From positions 124,001-188,000 of the forward strand of contig NZ_PHSU01000003.1 in the NCBI RefSeq assembly GCF_002814235.1: 64,000 nt of DNA. The letters run 5' to 3'. This document shows, one piece after another, positions 57,833 through 64,000 of the stretch; position 1 is the stretch's first letter; every line of letters begins with the position of its first letter. The DNA is from Pseudomonas sp. QS1027. Lineage in GTDB: Bacteria; Pseudomonadota; Gammaproteobacteria; Pseudomonadales; Pseudomonadaceae. Made by a program: the position numbers and the translations under genes. The notes beneath the pieces are model-generated. The model ran no database searches, was not told where the DNA came from, and saw only the letters and a list, made by a program, of their open reading frames with translations.

Positions 57833-58702
57833 TCACTCTTTTACATCCATGAACTCTTTAGCCCAGGCCATGTAGCTTTCAGGTAGCGTGTAGGTATGCG
57901 TCAGCTCCGTAGCGCTGAGATTCGAGGTGCTGTGAGTGAGCTGGCGCTGCGCTCTGAGGCTGTCGTAGGTTGCCTTGATCGAGGCGAAGTAGGCGCCGTG
58001 GCCGGCAACCACTACACGAACGCCCAAGTCTGCCAGGCGCTGACTGTCACTGAGTTTCGGATTCCCGTAGGTCACCAGCATCAGTGGCACCCTGAGGTTT
58101 TCCGAGATCTGTTCAAGGTGCTCGAAGTCGCTGATACCCACCATGCAAATGCCATCGGCGCCGGCTTTCTCATAGGCTTGCGTGCGTTCGATGATGGCTT
58201 TGGTTGGCAGCACCCCCGCGTTCGTCCGGGCAATGATGGACAGCTCGGGATCGACACGGGCTTCAACGGCGGCCTTGACCTTCCCGATGCCTTCCTCGAT
58301 GGAAATCAGGTCCGTGGATTTGCGGCCAAACTGTGCGGGTAGAAGGGTGTCCTCAATCGTCAGTGCCGCTACGCCCGCCCGCTCAAGTTCTTCGACTGTG
58401 CGCATGACGTTGAGGGCGTTGCCGTAACCATGGTCGGCGTCTGCAATGAAAGGCAGTTGGGCTACGCGGCCTATCCGGGTGGCCTGTTCGACGAACTCAC
58501 TCAGGGTGATCAGCGCAAAGTCGGGCGCTGCCAGTACCTGCAGCGATGCCACTGACCCTCCCAGAATACCCACCTCGAAACCCAGGTCTGCTGCGATCCG
58601 AGCGGACATGGGGTCGAAAACAGAAGCGGTTTCAACACACTTGTGCGCGGCAAGCAGTTCACGAAAATTGCGACGAAGAGCTGAGTGGGACTTTTTCGGC
58701 AT
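57833..58702 (-). CDS. Oxaloacetate decarboxylase (PEP mutase/isocitrate lyase superfamily)
   Basis: A 289-residue protein close to the Pseudomonas aeruginosa oxaloacetate decarboxylase PA4872. '[31 protein letters not shown]' (shown in pieces: [26 protein letters not shown]) and '[20 protein letters not shown]' carry the Mg2+ site. The loop 'FGRKSTDL' replaces the isocitrate-lyase cysteine motif, consistent with decarboxylase rather than lyase. The product is pyruvate. It is a single gene. Confidence 0.9.
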   Translation of the reverse strand: MPKKSHSALRRNFRELLAAHKCVETASVFDPMSARIAADLGFEVGILGGSVASLQVLAAPDFALITLSEFVEQATRIGRVAQLPFIADADHGYGNALNVMRTVEELERAGVAALTIEDTLLPAQFGRKSTDLISIEEGIGKVKAAVEARVDPELSIIARTNAGVLPTKAIIERTQAYEKAGADGICMVGISDFEHLEQISENLRVPLMLVTYGNPKLSDSQRLADLGVRVVVAGHGAYFASIKATYDSLRAQRQLTHSTSNLSATELTHTYTLPESYMAWAKEFMDVKE

Positions 58703-58846
58703 GATCTTTCCTGGTTCTGGCCATTGTCAAAATACGATCAATGCCTATTCATGGTCCTGCGAGATTACCATGCAGAAACACAGGTGATTATGACGTTTGA
58801 GAATAAGCTATGCGTCAAGCACATAGGCTGGCGCGATCACGCCCAT

Positions 58847-58875
58847 AAAAAAACCGGCCACCAGGGCCGGTTTTC
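58847..58875 (-). terminator. Terminator of the tRNA-Gly transcript
   Basis: AAAACCGGCC / GGCCGGTTTT stem; on the minus strand it ends in a seven-T run, 46 bases beyond the tRNA. Confidence 0.88.
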
Positions 58876-58920
58876 TTTTGTCTTCGTCGCGCTGTTGCGC
58901 AACGTCAGACTGGATTTGAT

Positions 58921-58994
58921 TGGAGCGGGTAGAGGGAATCGAACCCTCAACTAAAGCTTGGGAAGCTTTCGTTTTGCCACTAAACTATACCCGC
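58921..58994 (-). tRNA. tRNA-Gly (anticodon CCC)
   Basis: The minus strand folds as a complete tRNA. The acceptor pairs GCGGGTA with the 3' TACCCGC, the D arm is GTTTAGTGGCAAAAC, the anticodon arm is AAAGC-TTCCCAA-GCTTT with anticodon CCC, and the T arm contains GGTTCGATTCC. CCA is encoded. It reads GGG codons. Confidence 0.97.
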
Positions 58995-59127
58995 AACTTG
59001 AACGGCTGACTTTGTACCAGATGTCGCCGGGGATTTGAAGTTTTTCTTTGAAAATCTGTGTTTTAACAAGCACGTCGGATTTGCGTTCATCCGCGGGAGA
59101 TAGACAACCCCCCGCGGTAACACTCGC

Positions 59128-60015
59128 TCACATGGCCCGTGCATGGTGCTCCTGAACATGTCGGTAATACCGCGATCGACTTTCCTGGTGCGTCGGCTTG
59201 AGGAACTCCAGCAGCGCATGACGGCTGTCCCGGCAGGCGGACTTGTGTTCCATGTCGAGAAAGTGCCCGGTGCTGCGGATCGTGGTGAAGTGGCTGTGGC
59301 GCACATGCTGGCCAAATTGCAGCGCATCGTTGGGCGACGTGTATTCGTCCCATTCGCCATTCATGAACAGCACCGGTACATCGATCCGTTTCGCCGCCGC
59401 CAGGTAGCACAGCCGGTCACTGTTGAGCACATGGCCGATATGGAAGTGCATCTGCTCGTATTCATGCTCGGCCAGACTGCTGACATGCCGGTAGTTGTAG
59501 CGCTTGAACAGCGACGGCAGATGCTTGCCGATGGTGCTGTTGACCAGGTGGCCCATGCGGTCGCGGTCGCAGGCGCTGAGGTAGTCGACACCCCGTTCCA
59601 GATAATCGCGCATCGGTTCGCTGAGCACCGGTGAGAAGGAACTGATCACCGCCTTTTCGATCCGCCGTGGCTGGTGCGCCAGGGCCACCAGGGTCGCCGC
59701 GCTACCCCAGGAAAACGACATCACGTGCTCGGCGGCGAAGTGGTCGATCAACTCCAGGAGGATCTGCCCTTCGACTTCCTTGGTCAGCATTTTCTCGTGA
59801 CGGTTGTGGGCCTTGGACTTGCCCGCGTAGGGCTGGTCGTAGCACACGACGTTATATTGCGGGTGCAGGTTCTTCACTGTCTGTGCAAACGACGCAGTGG
59901 TAGCCATCGAGCCGTTGACCAGGATGATGGTCTTTTCTGCGGCATCTGCGCGATAGAACTCCGTGTAAACCCGATACTGCCCCTGTATATCCAACACAGC
60001 AATTTCTGGCCTCAT
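59128..60015 (-). CDS. phaG: (R)-3-hydroxydecanoyl-ACP thioesterase PhaG
   Basis: A 295-residue alpha/beta hydrolase closely matching P. putida PhaG: 'MRPEIAVLDIQGQYRVYTEF' at the start, serine elbow 'SFSWGSAATLVALA' (about 102), acid in 'NGEWDEYTS' (about 220) and the final histidine in 'GHFLDMEHK' (about 251). It links fatty-acid synthesis to medium-chain polyhydroxyalkanoate formation. The ATG at 60015 has AGGAG 9 bases upstream. The RhlA-like partner RhlB is absent nearby, which favours PhaG over rhamnolipid synthesis. Confidence 0.92.
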   Translation of the reverse strand: MRPEIAVLDIQGQYRVYTEFYRADAAEKTIILVNGSMATTASFAQTVKNLHPQYNVVCYDQPYAGKSKAHNRHEKMLTKEVEGQILLELIDHFAAEHVMSFSWGSAATLVALAHQPRRIEKAVISSFSPVLSEPMRDYLERGVDYLSACDRDRMGHLVNSTIGKHLPSLFKRYNYRHVSSLAEHEYEQMHFHIGHVLNSDRLCYLAAAKRIDVPVLFMNGEWDEYTSPNDALQFGQHVRHSHFTTIRSTGHFLDMEHKSACRDSRHALLEFLKPTHQESRSRYYRHVQEHHARAM

Positions 60016-60333
60016 GTCAAAAGACTCCTGGCAAGCGGGTATGCGCGCAACGAACTGTGCACGAGCTATATGACAGGTAGGCATTCGCCTGGAATGTTGC
60101 AGGCCCATGTCGGTCCGTTGAAGCCTGGCCGACGGGTATTGTTATAGGCGGGCAATCTGCCGGAGAGCGAGAGCCGGTGGGCCTCGCAGCCGACAAAGAG
60201 TTTCTTGGAATGATGATGTGACTCATCAGTCATATTTTGGCTGACGGTCTGATTCAAGCAGGCATGGGGCGATTGTGCAAGGAACGATTTGTCATAACTC
60301 GGTGACTTCTGCTCAGCGGTCGTCGTCGCGCGC
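60016..60333. other. 318-bp region between phaG and the pseudouridine synthase
   Basis: It should carry the phaG promoter. A palindrome TGACT-CATC-AGTCA lies at 60219-60232. A TATAAC hexamer near 60141-60146 (minus strand) could be a -10, but no good -35 is paired with it. Confidence 0.5.
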
Positions 60334-61026
60334 TCAGATCCGGTCGATTTCTTCGGTGCGCAGGGCTCGGTATTGCCCCGGGGCCAATTGTTCGTCCAGC
60401 ACCAGCGGTCCCATGGCTTCACGGTGCAGGCGCAGGACCTTGTTGTCGAAGTGGCCGAACATGCGTTTGACCTGGTGGTAGCGGCCTTCGACGATGCTCA
60501 ACCGGGCGCTGCGCGGGCCGAGCACTTCCAGTGTGGCGGGCTGGGTGGTGAGGTCCTCGAAGGCGAAGTACAGGCCACGGGCGAAGGTCTCGGCGTATTC
60601 GGGGCCAATGATCTGCTCGGTCTCGACATAGTAGATCTTCGGCAGTTTGGTCTGCGGCTGGGTCAGACGGCGCGACCACTGGCCATCGTTGGTCAGGATC
60701 ATCAACCCGGTGGTGTTGAAGTCCAGGCGACCGGCAATGTGCAGCTCAAGGGCGTCGGGCTCGTCGATCAGGTCAAGGACGGTGCGGTGTTCCGGGTCGC
60801 GGGTGGCACTGACGCAGCCCTGGGGTTTGTGCAGCATGAAGTAGCGCGGCGGGCGGCCTGCCTGGAGCACTTCGTCATCGACTTCGACCTGGCTGAATTC
60901 GCGGACTTCATGATGGGGATCGCTGGCGATCAGGCCGTCGACCCTGATCCGTCCTTGCACCAGCAACAGGCGCACCTGCTGGCGGTTGAAGCGGGGCAGG
61001 TTGCTGAGGAAACGGTCAAGGCGCAT
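60334..61026 (-). CDS. rsuA: 16S rRNA pseudouridine synthase, RsuA type
   Basis: A 230-residue RsuA/RluB-family pseudouridine synthase. An S4-type RNA-binding domain (about 1-50; 'RLDRFLSNLPRFNRQQVRLLL') is followed by the catalytic 'AGRLDFNTTGLMILTNDG' (about 98-115, Asp in GRLD) and 'EGRYHQVKRMFGHF' (about 179-192). It modifies U516 of 16S rRNA in E. coli. It is a single gene. Confidence 0.92.
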   Translation of the reverse strand: MRLDRFLSNLPRFNRQQVRLLLVQGRIRVDGLIASDPHHEVREFSQVEVDDEVLQAGRPPRYFMLHKPQGCVSATRDPEHRTVLDLIDEPDALELHIAGRLDFNTTGLMILTNDGQWSRRLTQPQTKLPKIYYVETEQIIGPEYAETFARGLYFAFEDLTTQPATLEVLGPRSARLSIVEGRYHQVKRMFGHFDNKVLRLHREAMGPLVLDEQLAPGQYRALRTEEIDRI

Positions 61027-61060
61027 GGCTGAAGGCTTCGGGGTGGGCGGGCATTTTACG

Positions 61061-61279
61061 TCATGACGCAGGTCGTGGGGGCGCCTTCAGCTGCTCGTCC
61101 ACTTGCGCGCAACGCGGACACAGGCAGGCGGCGTTGCGCAGTTCGTCGGGCAGGGCTTCGAGTATCGCCGGGTCGATGCTGACGCTGTAGCACCAGCAGG
61201 GCCGGTCGGCGGTGCGTGGATCGGCCAGGGTGCAGTCGTTGCGCGCGCCGCAGGCCGGGCACAGGCCGGGGTCATTCAT
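61061..61279 (-). CDS. Cysteine-rich CWC-family protein
   Basis: A 72-residue protein with the CWC pattern: 'CPACGARNDCTLAD' (residues 7-20), 'CWCY' (about 31) and a C-terminal 'CLCPRCAQ' (about 55). It probably binds zinc. The ATG at 61279 overlaps the stop region of the GGDEF gene upstream on the same strand by 8 bases; an earlier in-frame ATG (61345) would sit deeper inside that gene. Confidence 0.82.
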   Translation of the reverse strand: MNDPGLCPACGARNDCTLADPRTADRPCWCYSVSIDPAILEALPDELRNAACLCPRCAQVDEQLKAPPRPAS

Positions 61280-62762
61280 GAACGGATTTCGGCAGGTCGC
61301 TGCAGACGCGGTTGCGTCCGCTCTGTTTGGCCCGGTACAGCGCATGGTCGGCCCGGGCCAGCAGGCTGTGCAGGGTGTCGTCGGGTTGCAGCGAGGTCAG
61401 GCCGATGCTGGCGGTCACTTGCAGGCTTTGGCCGTTGTAGCTGTAGCGCTGTTGTTCGATATGCTGGCGAATTTTCTCGGCGATCAGTTGGGCATTGGTG
61501 CTGTCGGTGTCCTTGAGCAGGACAATGAATTCCTCGCCACCCCAGCGGCAAATGATTTCCGACTGACGCAGGCAACTCTCCAGGTCTCGGGCAAATCCGC
61601 TCAGCACGGCATCGCCAGCAAGGTGGCCGTGGGTATCGTTGAGTTGCTTGAAGTGATCCAGGTCCAGTAGTAGCGCGGTCAGCGGCTTGGGTTCGCGTTG
61701 GGCTTCATGCAGGGCCTGGACCGCCAGCAGGTCGAAGCCCCGGCGGTTGGGCAGGCCGGTGAGGCTGTCGAGTGTCGCCAGGGCCTGGATCTTGCGCTGG
61801 TAGCGATGCACCACGCGGTTGAGCAGGGCCAGCACGATCAGTGTCACCACCAGGCAGATCAGCAGGTTCAGGTACAGCGACTGGCGAATCCCGCTGAGGG
61901 CGCCGTCTTCGCGCTTGTCGACGAACAGGTACCAGTTCAGTTCCGGGATGAAGCGAACGTTGAGGAAGTGCGATTTTCCGTCCGGTTCCGCGTATTCGTA
62001 GCTGCCATCGTGGGGCTTGGGCAGCTTGGCCTGCAGGTTCTTCATGCTCGCCAGGTCGTTCAGCGACTGCCCGGCCCGGGCGCCTTCGGGGCCGCCGTCG
62101 GCGCCGGTCAGTACCAGGCGGCCGAAGGTGTCGACGAAGTACACGCTGCGCTGGTAGCGCTGCTGGTACTTGTCCATCAGCTTGACCACCGCGTCCACGG
62201 TCAGGCCGACACCAGCGGCGCCGATGAAGTGCTCGTCGTAGTCGAAGACCTTGTAGTTGATGAAGAAGGTCAGGCGGTTATTGTTGGCGGTGTCCGGGTC
62301 GACGTTGATCTCGTAGGGTGCCTGCATGTCCCGTACACGGAAATACCAGAGGTCGTTGGGTTCGTCGATGCGGATTTTCTTCAGCACGCCCTTGGCCTGG
62401 TAGTAGGTCAGGTTGCTGTTGGAAACGAAGAAGGCGGTATAGGCGCCGTAGTGGGTCATGACCTCGTTGAGGTAGCGGGTCATCTGCTGCGAGTCGCGTT
62501 CGCCGGCCACTACCCAGTCACGCATGAAAGTGTCGCGGGCCATCATCGAGGAAATCAGCACCGGGCGGACCAGGTCCTTCTGGATTTCCGAGTAGACCGT
62601 GTCGGAGGTCAGGGGCAGTTCGGTGTTGACGATGCCGTCGCGGATCGAGGCGCGCGAGGCGTAGTAGCTGAGCAGGGAGGTCGCGAGGAAACCGCTGGCC
62701 AGCAGGGCGATCAGCGTCAGAATCAGCGAGCGTTGTGAGTAGAGCGCTGAGCGAAGCGGCAT
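61272..62762 (-). CDS. Membrane-bound Cache-domain diguanylate cyclase
   Basis: A 496-residue protein. One membrane helix near residue 20 and a second near 310 enclose a periplasmic dCache-type sensor (about 45-300). The GGDEF domain carries 'CRWGGEEFIVLL' (about 412). The I-site is degenerate: RQSE instead of RxxD. It should make c-di-GMP in response to a periplasmic signal. Its 3' end overlaps the CWC gene. Confidence 0.9.
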   Translation of the reverse strand: MPLRSALYSQRSLILTLIALLASGFLATSLLSYYASRASIRDGIVNTELPLTSDTVYSEIQKDLVRPVLISSMMARDTFMRDWVVAGERDSQQMTRYLNEVMTHYGAYTAFFVSNSNLTYYQAKGVLKKIRIDEPNDLWYFRVRDMQAPYEINVDPDTANNNRLTFFINYKVFDYDEHFIGAAGVGLTVDAVVKLMDKYQQRYQRSVYFVDTFGRLVLTGADGGPEGARAGQSLNDLASMKNLQAKLPKPHDGSYEYAEPDGKSHFLNVRFIPELNWYLFVDKREDGALSGIRQSLYLNLLICLVVTLIVLALLNRVVHRYQRKIQALATLDSLTGLPNRRGFDLLAVQALHEAQREPKPLTALLLDLDHFKQLNDTHGHLAGDAVLSGFARDLESCLRQSEIICRWGGEEFIVLLKDTDSTNAQLIAEKIRQHIEQQRYSYNGQSLQVTASIGLTSLQPDDTLHSLLARADHALYRAKQSGRNRVCSDLPKSVHE

Positions 62763-62864
62763 GACGATTCCGTAGGTGGGTTTCCCGATGGACGCATTCT
62801 AGTGGCGCGGATAAAAAATGCCTGCACATTTTGCAGTGACGACCCCACCAGGGAATCCCTTCGA

Positions 62865-64000
62865 CTAGTGGGCCTTGTCTTCCCGCCCACGGAGCACCTG
62901 GTTCGGCATCGCAATTGCCGCCGCCAGGCCCAGCAGGGCGACGGCGGCGCTGATCATCAGCAAGTGCCGGAAAGTCAGCAACAGTTCGGCGCGCAGGGCG
63001 TCGCGCGCCGGACCTTCGGCGCTGTTCAGGCCTTCGAGCAGGGCATTGCCTGAACTGCCTTCGGCGACCACCGAAGTACCGGCCAGGTGGGTCAGGCTGG
63101 AGTCCTGCAACAGTGCCAGCAGCAACGCCGACATCAGTGCCACGCCCATCGCGCCACCGAGGGAGCGGAACAGGTTGGTGGTGCTGGTGGCGACGCCGAT
63201 ATCGCGCTGTTCCACGGAATTCTGCGTGCCCACCAGCGAGGTCGGGAACTGCAGGCCGCCGGCGATCCCGCTGAGCAACATGAACAGGCTGCTGAGCAGC
63301 ACCGCCTGGGGTGGGGTCAGTGCCATGCCGAGAATGGTCAGAGGCATCAGCAGCGCACCGGTCAGGATCAGCGGTTTGTAGTAGCCGGTCACCGAGGTCA
63401 TCCGTCCGGCAAAGTAGGCGCCCATGGGCAGCCCCATCGCCAGCGGCAGCAAGTGCAGGGCCGCGCTGTCGGCGCCGGCGCCGGTCACGCTCTGGAAGCG
63501 CAGGGGCATCAGTACCGTGAGCGAGATCGCCTGGAAACTGGTGAAGAATATCGTGCACCAGCACAGCAGGGCGTTGCGGTTGAGGAACAGGTGCATCGGC
63601 AGCAAAGGCTCCACCGTGCGCCGTTCATGCAGGACAAACAGCAGCAGGGCGATCAGCGCCGTGGCCAGCAGGCCCAGCACCTGTCCGTCATTCCAGTGGT
63701 GGCCCTGGCCGATGAAGGTGATGCCCAGCAGCAGGGCGGTCAGGCCGATGATCATCAGCATGGTGCCGAGATAATCGATGATCGGCTTGCGCTGCGGTAT
63801 CGGCAGGCCGACCAGCGTGCGGTGGGCCACCAGCCAGGCGCCGAGGCCCAGCGGCAGGTTGATCAGGAACACCCAGCGCCACGACAGGTACTCGGTCATA
63901 TAGCCGCCGAGCACCGGCCCGGCCACGCTGGCCACCGCGTACATGCTGCTGAAGTAACCCTGGTAACGACCGCGTTCGCGGGGCGGGATGATGTCGCCGA
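62865..64000 (-). CDS. MFS exporter, EmrB/QacA (DHA2) family, N-terminus beyond window
   Basis: The C-terminal 378 or so residues of a 14-helix DHA2-type exporter; the gene continues past base 64000. The conserved loop 'GDIIPPRERGRYQGYFSSMYAVA' (only the last part of it listed: PRERGRYQGYFSS) is in the final bases, followed by 'GPVLGGYMTEYLSWRWVFLINLP'. Substrates of the family include drugs and detergents. Neighbouring genes do not narrow this down. Confidence 0.88.
   Translation of the reverse strand, partial: GDIIPPRERGRYQGYFSSMYAVASVAGPVLGGYMTEYLSWRWVFLINLPLGLGAWLVAHRTLVGLPIPQRKPIIDYLGTMLMIIGLTALLLGITFIGQGHHWNDGQVLGLLATALIALLLFVLHERRTVEPLLPMHLFLNRNALLCWCTIFFTSFQAISLTVLMPLRFQSVTGAGADSAALHLLPLAMGLPMGAYFAGRMTSVTGYYKPLILTGALLMPLTILGMALTPPQAVLLSSLFMLLSGIAGGLQFPTSLVGTQNSVEQRDIGVATSTTNLFRSLGGAMGVALMSALLLALLQDSSLTHLAGTSVVAEGSSGNALLEGLNSAEGPARDALRAELLLTFRHLLMISAAVALLGLAAAIAMPNQVLRGREDKAH

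Noticed and set aside
58800..59100. Genomic island inserted at tRNA-Gly
   Set aside because: No integrase and no repeat of the tRNA 3' end were found; core genes lie on both sides.

Overview
This window is chromosomal DNA of a Pseudomonas of the fluorescens group. The evidence is the high-GC coding sequence with 4-base operon overlaps, a pca cluster with PcaR boxes, a TtgABC/EmhABC-type efflux operon with a near-canonical TtgR operator, phaG, olsBA, the 38-codon ccoM and a Pseudomonas-type REPIN. No phage, insertion sequence, CRISPR array or rRNA was seen. The only RNA gene clearly present is tRNA-Gly(CCC) at about 58.9 kb.

Layout, left to right. 0-3 kb: the end of a LysR gene, then a four-gene bufferin operon on the minus strand (precursor peptide BufA1, metal-dependent modifying enzyme BufB, partner BufC, DoxX). 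3-8 kb: branched-chain amino-acid transporter livK-livHMGF. 8.4-13.5 kb: DUF2288, a stand-alone 722-residue tubulin/FtsZ-superfamily protein, and an MHYT-GGDEF-EAL protein. 13.6-24.4 kb: housekeeping and small genes (YkgJ-like, MFS, rapA, class V aminotransferase with RidA and a LysR, ccoM, pit).

24.4-31.2 kb: pcaR, then pcaI-pcaJ-pcaF-pcaT-pcaD, with PcaR sites in front of pcaR and pcaI. The pcaB and pcaC genes that usually flank pcaD are missing, so only the steps from 3-oxoadipate enol-lactone to succinyl-CoA plus acetyl-CoA are encoded here. A likely small RNA is transcribed divergently from pcaR. 31.3-39 kb: a polysaccharide deacetylase lipoprotein and the ttgABC/ttgR multidrug efflux locus. 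39-43.5 kb: an orphan exported protein, an arsR-MFS-Old Yellow Enzyme operon with palindromic sites, acpH and a REPIN.

43.5-51.3 kb: ornithine-lipid genes olsBA behind a Pho-box-like sequence, a serine hydrolase, YceI, a ClsB-type phospholipase D, LysE, a PAS-GAF-GGDEF protein and a FlxA-like repeat protein. 51.3-54.2 kb: a visibly more AT-rich patch with an exported alpha/beta hydrolase, an HPP membrane protein and a LysR. 54.3-64 kb: LysR, FAD oxidoreductase and polyamine-type binding protein; oxaloacetate decarboxylase; tRNA-Gly; phaG; an RsuA-type pseudouridine synthase; a CWC protein; a Cache-GGDEF protein; and a truncated EmrB-type exporter.

The items most worth following up are the bufferin operon with its unusual upstream region, the tubulin-like GTPase, the pca cluster lacking pcaB/pcaC, and the predicted small RNA back-to-back with pcaR.
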